A stretch of 64,000 bases of DNA from Prolixibacteraceae bacterium (GTDB lineage: Bacteria > Bacteroidota > Bacteroidia > Bacteroidales > Prolixibacteraceae): assembly GCA_030602265.1 (NCBI GenBank), contig JAUWAB010000008.1, positions 34,481 through 98,480 of the forward strand, read 5' to 3'. Positions within the stretch are counted from its first letter, which is position 1, and each line of letters opens with the position of its first letter. The position numbers and the translations under genes are program-made. Positions 7,800 through 16,190 of this stretch are shown in pieces. The notes beneath the pieces are model-generated. The model saw only the letters and a program-made list of their open reading frames with translations. It was not told the origin of the DNA and searched no databases.

Positions 7800-9746
7800 T
7801 TGAATTTTATGAGATACTTATCCATACTGATTACGACCATGGCGCTGGTAACCGGTTTTTACCTTCACTCCATGGCAGATGTAACTCTTCCCCGGATTTT
7901 CAGTTCAAACATGGTCCTGCAACAGGGCACAGAAATTCCTGTATGGGGCTGGGCCAGTCCGGGTGAACGGGTAACCGTTACCCTGGGCAAAGCAACGGTT
8001 ACCGGACGTACCGGACGTGACGGTAAATGGAGGGTAAAGCTTCCGGTGTTTGGTTATGGCGGCCCATATACCATGACTATTTCCGGACGGAATAAAATTA
8101 CATACGAAAACGTCATGATCGGTGAAGTCTGGATTGCCTCCGGACAGTCGAACATGGAATGGCCCCTTTCCCAGAGCAATAATGCCCTGGAGGAGATTGC
8201 AGGGGCCAGTTTTCCCGACATCAGGCTTTTCCAGGTCCCCCGCACGGTTTCCCAACTTCCTCAGGAGGACATTTCGTCAGGAGAATGGAAAGCCTGCACT
8301 CCTGAAACGGCCGCAGGATTTTCTGCAGTGGCCTATTTCTTCGGAAGGGACCTTCATAAGAAACTGAATGTTCCGGTAGGACTTATCCAATCCGCATGGG
8401 GAGGCACCGTCGCCGAAACCTGGATCAGTCCGGAAACCATCGAAAATGATCCTGACTTTTCGGAACCACTGAAGAAACTTCGCAGCATGGATATGGATGC
8501 CTACGAACAGGAACAGCTTGACAGGCTTAAGCAAATGTTCGGAGGTGAAATACCCGGGGAAGACCGTGGATTTAAAAACGGAGAACCGGTATGGAGTGCC
8601 ATAGACCTGGAAGATGGCGACTGGAAATCGCTGGTGGTTCCCAAATACTGGGAAGAACAGGGGTATGCGCAGATCGACGGTATCGGCTGGTACCGTAAGG
8701 AAATCCTGCTCACCGAAGAGCAGAGCAACAGTAATGTTACCATCCATTTAGGGAAGGTTGATGACTCAGACATCACCTGGATCAACGGGATTGAAATCGG
8801 CAAAACTGAAGGATTATACGACAAGGACAGAATATACACCGTTGAAGCCAAACATCTCAGGCCCGGAAAGAATATGCTGGTGGTCAGGGTAAACGACACC
8901 GGCGGTAACGGTGGAATCTGGGGCGACCCGAAAGATCAGTTTCTGGCGATCGGAAGTGAAAAGGTCGACATTTCAGGCGACTGGAAATTCAGGATTTCCA
9001 AGGCGACGGTATCCTCGGTGAATATTGGCCCCAACTCCTATCCCACCCTGCTTTACAACAGCATGATCAGCCCCCTGGTGCCCTACGCCATCAAAGGGGC
9101 CATCTGGTATCAGGGAGAATCCAATGCCGGAAGGGCGAAACAATATCAGCGGATATTTCCGGCCCTGATCACGGACTGGCGGGAACACTGGAACCAGGGG
9201 GATTTTCCGTTTCTGTTTGTATCTCTTGCCAACTATATGCAAGCGAAAGAAATTCCGGGAGAAAGCGGCTGGGCCGAACTCCGGGAGGCACAAACCATGA
9301 CCCTCTCACTGCCCAATACCGGTATGGCACTGGCCATCGATATCGGTGAAGCCAATGATATTCACCCGAGGAACAAGCAGGATGTCGGACTTCGGCTTTC
9401 CCTGAATGCCCTGAAAATTGCCTATGGGCAGGAGGTCGTTCACTCGGGACCAATGTACCAATCCGTTGATTTCAGGAATGGCAGGGCTGTGGTTACATTT
9501 GACCATACAGGCAACGGTCTGGAGGCCAGAGACCGGTACGGCTATGTCAAAGGGTTCACCCTGGCAGGCAACGACGGCAGGTTTTACTGGGCCAAAGCCA
9601 TGATCATCAATGAGAAACAGGTGGAAGTATGGAGTGACCAGGTACCTCAGCCTGCTGCAGTCAGATATGGATGGGCAGACAATCCGGATGACGTGAACCT
9701 CTATAACCGCGAGGGATTGCCGGCCAATCCGTTCAGGTCAAAATAG
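7800..9746 (+). CDS. Sialate O-acetylesterase (SASA family)
   Basis: A 648-residue exported esterase predicted to remove O-acetyl groups from sialic acids or other acetylated sugars. A signal peptide is followed by a beta-sandwich (VTLPRIFSSNMVLQQG, typical of the family). The SGNH-like catalytic block is WIASGQSNMEWPL with nucleophile Ser117; the matching block near the end is IGEANDIHPRNK, which supplies the aspartate/histidine pair. A jelly-roll insert of glycosidase type (IGWYRKEILL to NMLVVRVND, about residues 295-365) interrupts the hydrolase domain, as in many Bacteroidota members. No sialidase or sialic-acid catabolic gene is nearby, so the natural substrate may be another acetylated glycan such as xylan. 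Starts at 7800 and 7809 are both possible. Confidence 0.88.
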   Translation: MNFMRYLSILITTMALVTGFYLHSMADVTLPRIFSSNMVLQQGTEIPVWGWASPGERVTVTLGKATVTGRTGRDGKWRVKLPVFGYGGPYTMTISGRNKITYENVMIGEVWIASGQSNMEWPLSQSNNALEEIAGASFPDIRLFQVPRTVSQLPQEDISSGEWKACTPETAAGFSAVAYFFGRDLHKKLNVPVGLIQSAWGGTVAETWISPETIENDPDFSEPLKKLRSMDMDAYEQEQLDRLKQMFGGEIPGEDRGFKNGEPVWSAIDLEDGDWKSLVVPKYWEEQGYAQIDGIGWYRKEILLTEEQSNSNVTIHLGKVDDSDITWINGIEIGKTEGLYDKDRIYTVEAKHLRPGKNMLVVRVNDTGGNGGIWGDPKDQFLAIGSEKVDISGDWKFRISKATVSSVNIGPNSYPTLLYNSMISPLVPYAIKGAIWYQGESNAGRAKQYQRIFPALITDWREHWNQGDFPFLFVSLANYMQAKEIPGESGWAELREAQTMTLSLPNTGMALAIDIGEANDIHPRNKQDVGLRLSLNALKIAYGQEVVHSGPMYQSVDFRNGRAVVTFDHTGNGLEARDRYGYVKGFTLAGNDGRFYWAKAMIINEKQVEVWSDQVPQPAAVRYGWADNPDDVNLYNREGLPANPFRSK

Positions 9747-9765
9747 GGAACCGGAGCAAACCGGT

Positions 9766-10971
9766 TTATTTCCATTCCAGCAGGCGCTGTTCGCCCGACA
9801 GCTCGCGAATGCCGGTAACATCCTGGCTAACCTCAATGGTCCCCCGGTAATTACCCTGCTCATCACGCATGGCAAAGTAGCGGATGTGGATAAACCGGCC
9901 GCGCATCTGAATCCAGAACTCAGCCACTTCCCTTTCTCCCGAACGGAAAGCCTCCACAATTTCGTTCACGATATGAACGCTTGACGGGGGATGGCAATTC
10001 TGGACCGTACGGCCGATGATGGCTTTTGACCGTGGAAAAATCCGGTGTTTGGCACCTGAGAAATACCTTACCTCATCATTTTCATCGATAAAGGTAATAT
10101 CCACCGGCAGGTTTTCCATCATCAAAACCATCTGGACGGGTGTCAGAAGGCCGGTACCCAGATCAATCACCCCTTCCTCAGCCAGGCCAGGGGCGCTGTT
10201 ATTTTCTTTTTGAACCTGCGGAGGCTCCACATAGCACCAGCCGGTTTCAAAACTCTGCTGCATCATATCCTCCCAATCTTCTTGAGGAATATACCGGAGC
10301 GCCACGGGGAATACCACTTTTTCCTCCCGGAAAATAATGGGCAGCACCACAAAAAAGAGTTTGCCCATTTCTCGGCTCAGCTGTGTGGTGTCAGGTTCTT
10401 CGGAAGAGAGTATCTGCTCCAGCGATTTCATGCTTTTCCTGAAGTCATCGTGGAAGGACCACATCAGCTGGAGACAGCGGTATGCCGGGAAACGGTTTTC
10501 GATGTGCGGAAAAAGAATATTCTCCTTTTTTATATAGTGCAGTTCGTACGATTTCAGTTGATTGACCAATCGTGTAATTGCGGCAAAAATTCCGGGGAGG
10601 TTTGTTTCTTCTGCTGACTGAACGGTTTTCAGAACCTCCTTTAGCTCCTGCATGATCTTTTCGGCATGACGGTTTTCTTCCATCAGCCAGTAGAGGAAGT
10701 GGCCCGATCCGGGGATATCCGGTTCGGAACTGTTCAGCGGTTTATAAAAAACGTTCATAATTTTCCCGACATTGGCCTTCACCTGATCAAACGGGATCTC
10801 ACTGGTCAGCAGCCGGTCAAGGACAGCCATTGCTTCCTCTGCATCCACCTGGTCGATCCACTGTTGATACTGGTCATATAAGGCCCGGCCATTATCCCCT
10901 GCAATAAGGCGGGAACAGTATTCATACAAATAGCCGGCATTTTCGGCATGATGGTTCAGAAACTCTGACAT
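9766..10971 (-). CDS. DUF438 - hemerythrin - PAS domain protein
   Basis: A 401-residue cytoplasmic protein with no signal or membrane segment. Residues about 1-75 fit DUF438. Residues about 85-235 form a hemerythrin/HHE-type helical bundle with possible iron ligands in SGHFLYWLMEENRHAE, LHYIKKENILFPHIE and MWSFHDDF. The C-terminal third (about 275-395) is a PAS domain (DITFIDENDEVRYFSGAKHRIF through GTIEVSQDVTGIRE). The same architecture occurs in anaerobes, where a role in sensing oxygen, nitric oxide or redox state is suspected; the role here is inference. There is no kinase or DNA-binding output domain, so any signal must pass through a partner. It is convergent with the esterase gene (20-base gap). 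Confidence 0.85.
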   Translation of the reverse strand: MSEFLNHHAENAGYLYEYCSRLIAGDNGRALYDQYQQWIDQVDAEEAMAVLDRLLTSEIPFDQVKANVGKIMNVFYKPLNSSEPDIPGSGHFLYWLMEENRHAEKIMQELKEVLKTVQSAEETNLPGIFAAITRLVNQLKSYELHYIKKENILFPHIENRFPAYRCLQLMWSFHDDFRKSMKSLEQILSSEEPDTTQLSREMGKLFFVVLPIIFREEKVVFPVALRYIPQEDWEDMMQQSFETGWCYVEPPQVQKENNSAPGLAEEGVIDLGTGLLTPVQMVLMMENLPVDITFIDENDEVRYFSGAKHRIFPRSKAIIGRTVQNCHPPSSVHIVNEIVEAFRSGEREVAEFWIQMRGRFIHIRYFAMRDEQGNYRGTIEVSQDVTGIRELSGEQRLLEWK

Positions 10972-11021
10972 AAGCTGACATAAATTATATCCGGAGGATA
11001 AAAATAAGAAAAAAGAAGAAG

Positions 11022-11109
11022 CGGAGAGCGAGGGATTCGAACCCCCGGTACCTCATAGAAGTACAACAGATTTCGAGTCTGCCCCGTTCGACCACTCCGG
11101 CAGCTCTCC
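11022..11109 (-). tRNA. tRNA-Ser (anticodon CGA)
   Basis: On the minus strand the acceptor stem GGAGAGC pairs with GCTCTCC and is followed by a G discriminator, the serine identity base. The anticodon loop CTCGAAA gives anticodon CGA, reading UCG. A long variable arm (about 18 bases, GTACTTC...GGTACC region) marks it as class II, and the T-loop TTCGAAT is standard. CCA is not encoded; the next bases are CTTC. A TACTTTTG element lies 13 bases upstream, and a T-rich tract follows. Confidence 0.96.
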
Positions 11110-11121
11110 ATATGGATGCCA

Positions 11122-11129
11122 CAAAAGTA
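11122..11129 (-). promoter_or_regulatory. -7 promoter element TACTTTTG for tRNA-Ser
   Basis: The plus strand reads CAAAAGTA. Spacing of 13 bases to the mature tRNA 5' end fits a short precursor leader. Confidence 0.65.
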
Positions 11130-11161
11130 CAAAATTTTAAACATCCGGATATTTCAAATAC

Positions 11162-11169
11162 TATCTTTG
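11162..11169 (+). promoter_or_regulatory. -7 promoter element TATCTTTG for the 11.2 kb lipoprotein
   Basis: A perfect TAnnTTTG match 31 bases before the ATG at 11200. It lies inside the extension that a start at 11116 would use, which argues against that longer start. Confidence 0.65.
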
Positions 11170-11199
11170 CCGGGTACGATAAAAAGAAACCATTTCAAC

Positions 11200-11769
11200 A
11201 TGAATCGGCATAAAATTTCCGGATACGCTCAAAAAACCGTACAGTCCATAGCTTTGCTAATCATGGCTTTGTCCTGCACAACTCCCAGGTACATTCATGA
11301 TGAGGCCAGCCTTATTCAACACAAAAAACTCCTGAAGCAAAGGCAGGGAAACGTGGCCATGAATGCCGTCATCACGACCGGATCGGTAATCCTTTCAGCC
11401 ATAACCGGCGGCAGCAATGTCTACACCCCATCGGGCAGGGAACTCAAAAAAATCACTTTTCAGAATGTCAGTCCCGACACGTTATTTGTAAATTTGCTCA
11501 CCGACTTCATCACCAGGGACAACATTTACTGCGACATTATGGATATACGGATTCCGCCGGAAAAGAAATGCAGGCTGTTATTGCCGAACGGAATCCGGTA
11601 TAATGTATATTTCAGCAATACCCCTGAGCCGGAGGATGATGAAATGATTGAAGTGCAGACTGCCGGCAAGCGACGGATCATTCTATACCCGGGAATGACC
11701 GTCCCGGGAGATACAACAGGTCAAATATCACCTGCCGGGAACCTATCCAAAACCGTTAATAACTTCTGA
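11200..11769 (+). CDS. Predicted lipoprotein of unknown function
   Basis: A 189-residue protein from the ATG at 11200. The signal peptide ends in LIMALSC with the lipidated cysteine at residue 26. After a short basic segment (KKLLKQRQGN), a hydrophobic glycine-rich stretch (NAVITTGSVILSAITGG) could be a second membrane segment or amyloid-like helix. It is followed by a beta-rich domain with CDIMDIRIPPEKKCRLLLP and YNVYFSNTPEPEDDE. No family was recognised with confidence. An in-frame start at 11116 is rejected because the promoter element lies downstream of it. The next gene, uracil permease, follows after 74 bases; whether they are co-transcribed is unclear. Confidence 0.65.
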   Translation: MNRHKISGYAQKTVQSIALLIMALSCTTPRYIHDEASLIQHKKLLKQRQGNVAMNAVITTGSVILSAITGGSNVYTPSGRELKKITFQNVSPDTLFVNLLTDFITRDNIYCDIMDIRIPPEKKCRLLLPNGIRYNVYFSNTPEPEDDEMIEVQTAGKRRIILYPGMTVPGDTTGQISPAGNLSKTVNNF

Positions 11770-11843
11770 TAACTATTCCTTAGCGGTGCTTGTACAGAAT
11801 ATAAAACTATGTTTTCTTGCTTTCCCAAAAACACAATTTACGT

Positions 11844-13058
11844 ATGAAACTCAATCTGCTTAAAACCAAAGAAGAACTCACCTTTCGCAACACCATCCTG
11901 GGTATTCAGTTTTTGTTTGTCGCCTTTGGCGCAACGGTCCTGGTTCCCCTTCTGGTAGGAATTGATCCTGCAGTAGCGCTCTTTACGGCCGGCGTAGGCA
12001 CCCTGATTTTCCATCTCATCACTAAGGGCATTGTCCCTGTTTTCCTGGGCAGCAGCTTTGCCTTTATTGCCCCCATTATCAAATCCACTGAACTGTATGG
12101 TTTGCCGGGAACATTCGGCGGGATCATTGCGGTGGGTCTGGTATACGGGATCATGTCGGCGCTGGTCAAAGCCTACGGGATAAGGTTCATCGAAAAACTG
12201 TTTCCCAAAGTGGTTATCGGGCCGGTAATTATGATTATCGGGTTATCCCTGGCCTCAGCCGGAGTTGACATGGCCAAGACCAACTGGCTCCTGGCGGTTA
12301 TCAGTCTGGTTGCGGCAATAACCACCGTTATTGCCGGAAGGGGAATGATCAAACTGATTCCCATTTTTGTAGGGATTATTGTCGGATATGTGGCTGGAAT
12401 CCTGTTAGGCAAGGTCGACTTCGCAGCGGTTTCGGATGCCAACTGGTTTACATTGCCAGCCTTCGGTCGACCCGAATTCAACTGGGGGGCCATTTTGTTC
12501 ATGCTTCCGGTGGCTGTAGCACCATTAATTGAACATATTGGCGACATGTACGCCATCAGCGGAGTAGCCGAGAAAAACTTCATCGAAAAACCGGGATTAA
12601 ACCGCACCATGTTGGGAGATGGTATTGCCACTTCACTGGCCGGAGCATTAGGTGGTGTTCCCAATACTACTTATTCCGAAGTAACCGGAGCGATCTCCCT
12701 GACCAAGGTTTCCAATCCGTTTATACTCCGGATTGCGGCCATTACAGCCATTGTGTTTTCTCTTGTAGGGAAAATTTCAGGATTTCTGAAAACCATTCCA
12801 CAGGCCGTGCTGGGCGGGATTATGCTCCTCCTATTCGGGATGATTGCCTCCATCGGGATCAAAACCCTGATTGACAGTCGTACCAATCTGAGTGAAACCA
12901 GAAACCAGGTAATTGTGGCCGTCATCCTTACCGTGGGTATTGGAGGTGCGGTTATATCCTACGGAAATTTCAGCCTGAGCGGCATCGGACTGGCGTCTAT
13001 TGTAGGGGTACTGCTGAACCTGTTGCTTCCCGGAGGAGAGAAAATCCGGAAAAAATAA
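11844..13058 (+). CDS. Uracil/xanthine permease, NCS2 (UraA) family
   Basis: A 404-residue inner-membrane protein with about 14 hydrophobic segments, the size and profile of nucleobase:cation symporters of the NCS2 family. Diagnostic stretches include QFLFVAFGATVLVPLLVG at the N-terminus, GSSFAFIAPI, the substrate-site region PVAVAPLIEHIGDMYAIS with the conserved glutamate, and GALGGVPNTTYSEVTGAISL. It most likely imports uracil with protons. The start is the ATG at 11844, since upstream residues are not conserved-looking. A strong bidirectional terminator separates it from the convergent transporter gene. Specificity for uracil rather than xanthine is inferred from overall likeness to UraA. 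Confidence 0.88.
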   Translation: MKLNLLKTKEELTFRNTILGIQFLFVAFGATVLVPLLVGIDPAVALFTAGVGTLIFHLITKGIVPVFLGSSFAFIAPIIKSTELYGLPGTFGGIIAVGLVYGIMSALVKAYGIRFIEKLFPKVVIGPVIMIIGLSLASAGVDMAKTNWLLAVISLVAAITTVIAGRGMIKLIPIFVGIIVGYVAGILLGKVDFAAVSDANWFTLPAFGRPEFNWGAILFMLPVAVAPLIEHIGDMYAISGVAEKNFIEKPGLNRTMLGDGIATSLAGALGGVPNTTYSEVTGAISLTKVSNPFILRIAAITAIVFSLVGKISGFLKTIPQAVLGGIMLLLFGMIASIGIKTLIDSRTNLSETRNQVIVAVILTVGIGGAVISYGNFSLSGIGLASIVGVLLNLLLPGGEKIRKK

Positions 13059-13068
13059 CTTTGTATGA

Positions 13069-13110
13069 AAAAAAAAGCTCCGCAGATTTTTATCTGCGGA
13101 GCTTTTTTTT
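13069..13110. terminator. Bidirectional Rho-independent terminator
   Basis: A perfect 10-bp stem, GCTCCGCAGA (13077-13086) with TCTGCGGAGC (13093-13102), and a 6-base loop. An eight-A run precedes it and a T run follows, so it works in both directions. It lies between the convergent uracil permease and bile-acid symporter-family genes. Confidence 0.93.
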
Positions 13111-13992
13111 TCAGGCGACCTTTTCGGCGCTCCTGAACCTGGTATTCATCCAGGCAATAATCAAACCTGCGGTCATGAACATAATCAGGCTATAGATGGC
13201 TGGAGAGATGGTCATAGTCGGATTACGCAGTAAGGTGGCGGCAATGGCAATCCCCAGGGTTCCGTTCTGGATACCCGATTCAATGGAGATGGTAATACTC
13301 TGGGAAGTCCTGAGTTTAAACATCCTTGCCGTGATAAAACCGATCACCAGCATCACCACATTAAGTGCCAGGGCAACCGGTCCGGCCTGGGCAAAGAAAT
13401 TCACCAGGTTCTCCTTGTCGTTCAGGATGGCTGCCGCTATGATTACCATCAGTAAAACACCCGACATTATTTTTACCGGTTTGTTCATTTTTGCTGAAAA
13501 TGCCGGGAATTTCGCATGGAGGATCATACCGATGGTAACCGGCAGAAGGGTGATGACTACGACTTTCAGCATGGTATCAAAGATTGGCAGGGGGATATAC
13601 TCACCATGCTGCAGGAAAAACCGCATGGCAAAATTGACAATCAAAGGAATGGTAAAAACAACAATAAGGCTGGACAAGGCCGTCAGACTGATTGACAAGG
13701 CAGTGTCCCCCTTTGAAATATGGCTGATCAGGTTGGAAGTTGGGCCACCCGGACAGGCAGCCAGGATCATGATGCCCACCGCCAGTTCCGGGGTTCTCAT
13801 GGGCATCAGCATTAACAGTAAAAATCCGACCAGTGGGAGAATCACAATCTGGTTAATGACGCCTAACGCGGCAGCCTTCGGGTAGAGAGCCACCCGCCTG
13901 AAATCATCCGGAACCAGGGACAGCCCCATGCCAAGCATGATTATACCCAGTGAAACCGGTAAAAGAATCTCCGTAATAAAATTTGTTTCCAT
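13111..13992 (-). CDS. Bile acid:sodium symporter (BASS) family transporter
   Basis: A 293-residue inner-membrane protein with 9-10 hydrophobic segments. The family stretch MILAACPGGPTSNLISHISKGDTALSISLT, here seen as ILAACPGGPTSN near residue 100, and the later SIESGIQNGTLGIAIA are the two sodium-site crossover motifs of BASS transporters. Bacterial members move organic acids such as pantoate, pyruvate-like acids or bile acids with sodium; the substrate here is unknown. It is a single gene with a candidate promoter 46 bases upstream, and it ends at the terminator shared with the uracil permease gene. Confidence 0.87.
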   Translation of the reverse strand: METNFITEILLPVSLGIIMLGMGLSLVPDDFRRVALYPKAAALGVINQIVILPLVGFLLLMLMPMRTPELAVGIMILAACPGGPTSNLISHISKGDTALSISLTALSSLIVVFTIPLIVNFAMRFFLQHGEYIPLPIFDTMLKVVVITLLPVTIGMILHAKFPAFSAKMNKPVKIMSGVLLMVIIAAAILNDKENLVNFFAQAGPVALALNVVMLVIGFITARMFKLRTSQSITISIESGIQNGTLGIAIAATLLRNPTMTISPAIYSLIMFMTAGLIIAWMNTRFRSAEKVA

Positions 13993-14318
13993 CCTGTTTG
14001 TTATTTAATTTTTACAAATTCAAAATACTCCCGGAAACAAATGTAACCATTTACGGAAATTAGCCTTAATTCCAAGAAGTGAATTTAGAACCGGCCATTT
14101 TCATATCTTATTATTCCAATAAAATACACTTATTAATATAATATTATACCCACTCCAAAAGTCAGTTAAAACAAGTGATTGAACCAGTTACAAGTTTTTA
14201 TTGCACAGAAGATCCCTCGTACTTAAATCATTCAAAAAAAACATTAAAAAATTCAATTAAAACTAACAGGCATTATTGACTTTTCACTTTTTTTTAATTC
14301 TACCGGAAGATTCACTCT
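13993..14318. other. AT-rich intergenic region, no gene seen
   Basis: The only recognisable element is a minus-strand TACATTTG (-7 consensus) at 14038-14045, plausible for the symporter-family gene. The rest is AT-rich, without convincing hairpins or coding sequence. Confidence 0.5.
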
Positions 14319-15734
14319 CTATTCGCCTGAAGGTCTCCTGAATCTTTCGGGATGGAGGGCATTATACTCCTTGTCTTCCATCAATCCAAGAAAAGCTGGT
14401 CCAACAAGTCCGGATTCCCACTTCTGAAAAGCCTTAAACAACTTATTCGTCCTTGCATTACTTTGGTTACTTAAATCGTTTTGTTCTGAAACATCTCTGT
14501 CCAGATCAAAAAACATCCGTGTTGACCCTTTTCTGATGACCAACTTCTCATATCCAGTTCTCAATGCATAATCCTTTGCATCAAATTTCCTCCAAAACAA
14601 ATAGTCATGCGGTTGTCCTTTTTTTGCACCGGTTAAATAAGGGAGCAGGTTCACACCATCCAACCTGTTTTTCGTGTTCACCGGCTTTTGAGATTGGGCG
14701 ATAGCTGTCGCAAAAATATCAAGTGAAATAACCGGATGATGAAAAATCATTCCGGCAGGAATTTTGGCAGGCCAGCACATGGCAAAAGGAACCCTTATCC
14801 CACCTTCAAACAAATCACTTTTTCCACCCCTGAGTATCCCGTTATCAGAAGCATTTGCCTGTTCAGGGCCACCATTATCTGAGAGAAATATTACCAGGGT
14901 ATTCTCTGACAAGCCAAGCTCCTCCAGCTTGTCCAGCACCATTCCTACGCCATCATCCACGGAACTCACCATGGCCGCGTAGGTTTTTCGTTTCCCCTCT
15001 TCCATATGGCCAAACCGGGACAGATATTTTTCGGTTGCCTGTAAGGGCTCATGTGGTGCATTGTAAGCCAGATAAATAAAGAAAGGCTCATTTTTATATT
15101 TTTCAATGTATGAAACGGCCTCGCGCGACAGGGCATCAGTCAGGTATTCCTTTTCCTCCACGCGCTCATGGTTCCTGAGCAACCTGGTTTTGTAACTGTC
15201 ATACTCTGACTTTGCTTCGTAGTGATCGTTCAGTACCCAGAGTTCCGGAAAGTAGTGATGACCTCCCCCCAAAAATCCGAAAAAATCATCAAACCCCCTG
15301 TTTACGGGGTGCAAAGATTCATGTGCACCGAGGTGCCATTTGCCAAGGGCTGCCGATTTATATCCGGCTTGTTTCAACGCATCAGCAATTGTCTCTTCAC
15401 TTAGCGGAAGCCCCATACCAGCATCGTTAGGTGCGAACAACGGATTTCGGCTAAATCCAAAACGATCCTGATAGCGCCCCGTAATCAGTCCGGCCCGACT
15501 TGGACCACAAACGCAATAGCTTACATAACCGTTCGAAAAAATTACACCCTGCTCAGCAATCCGGTCAATGTGCGGCGTCGGAATATCCTTACACCCATTA
15601 AAACCAACATCGGCATAACCCAAATCATCAGCCAGTATAAGGATTATGTTGGGAGAGACAGGACTTTGCCCATGAATACTGTGTGCAAATAGCACATAAA
15701 CCGAGGTTGTTGAAATAATTTTTCCCAGTTTCAT
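14319..15734 (-). CDS. Sulfatase (arylsulfatase type, formylglycine-dependent)
   Basis: A 471-residue exported sulfatase. A signal peptide (to about residue 22) precedes PNIILILADDLGYADVG, with the metal-binding Asp35-Asp36. The active-site signature CGPSRAGLITGR has Cys76, which must be oxidised to formylglycine by a maturase (anSME), not encoded in this window. KWHLGAHE, a later metal/substrate motif (LSDNGGPEQ) and the Lys of GGKSDLFEGGIRVP are all present, so the enzyme looks intact. It would remove sulfate esters from a polysaccharide or small molecule. The gene is flanked by AT-rich gaps of 326 and 456 bases and looks more AT-rich than its neighbours, which hints at acquisition. There are no glycosidases or SusCD nearby. 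Confidence 0.9.
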   Translation of the reverse strand: MKLGKIISTTSVYVLFAHSIHGQSPVSPNIILILADDLGYADVGFNGCKDIPTPHIDRIAEQGVIFSNGYVSYCVCGPSRAGLITGRYQDRFGFSRNPLFAPNDAGMGLPLSEETIADALKQAGYKSAALGKWHLGAHESLHPVNRGFDDFFGFLGGGHHYFPELWVLNDHYEAKSEYDSYKTRLLRNHERVEEKEYLTDALSREAVSYIEKYKNEPFFIYLAYNAPHEPLQATEKYLSRFGHMEEGKRKTYAAMVSSVDDGVGMVLDKLEELGLSENTLVIFLSDNGGPEQANASDNGILRGGKSDLFEGGIRVPFAMCWPAKIPAGMIFHHPVISLDIFATAIAQSQKPVNTKNRLDGVNLLPYLTGAKKGQPHDYLFWRKFDAKDYALRTGYEKLVIRKGSTRMFFDLDRDVSEQNDLSNQSNARTNKLFKAFQKWESGLVGPAFLGLMEDKEYNALHPERFRRPSGE

Positions 15735-16115
15735 ATGTTAAATTTAATTTGTTTCAATACAGGTTGATCTTTTAATGGCACCCATCCAAAATCTTTTGAA
15801 TCACGCCGATAAACCGAGGCAAACAGGCTATTCCAAGACATAGAGCAGATGAGGCAAATTGAATGGTCAATCAAAAACACTATACGGAAAAAGTAAGCCA
15901 TTATAACGAAAATCAATACCCGTGATGTAAATAGTCGCACCTTAGCCTGGCGGCGATCTAAAGATAAGCAATTAACATCACTCTTTCCTATATAATTTAT
16001 TAGCTTTATTCAGTTTGGGTGGAATACTCAATAGTAGTTATGAGTATCATATGGGCTATCCTGAATATGCTTGATGAAGCTATTCCGGATAGAGTAAAAT
16101 TGTTTTGAAAAAAAA
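15735..16115. other. Intergenic region with a possible gene remnant
   Basis: An open frame on the minus strand (15731-15940) ends in a TGA that overlaps the sulfatase ATG in an ATGA arrangement. Its last residues (SKDFGWVPLKDQP) look protein-like, while the upstream part does not. It may be the decayed 3' end of a former upstream gene of the sulfatase unit; otherwise nothing is seen. Confidence 0.3.
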
Positions 16116-16175
16116 GCAGGTGTGACTTATCCTTTAATTGCCTGTACAAACAGACAGTGATGAAGTCACACCTGC
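16116..16175 (-). terminator. Long-loop terminator after transketolase
   Basis: Perfect 13-bp inverted repeat, GCAGGTGTGACTT (16116-16128) and AAGTCACACCTGC (16163-16175), with a 34-base loop. On the minus strand it is followed by eight T residues. It starts 16 bases after the transketolase stop. A small CTGT/ACAG stem can form inside the loop. Confidence 0.8.
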
Positions 16176-16190
16176 AAAAATCAGACAGGA

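Noticed and set aside
15731..15940. 69-residue minus-strand frame next to the sulfatase as an intact gene
   Set aside because: Most of it looks random; only the last residues look protein-like, so it is reported only as a possible remnant.
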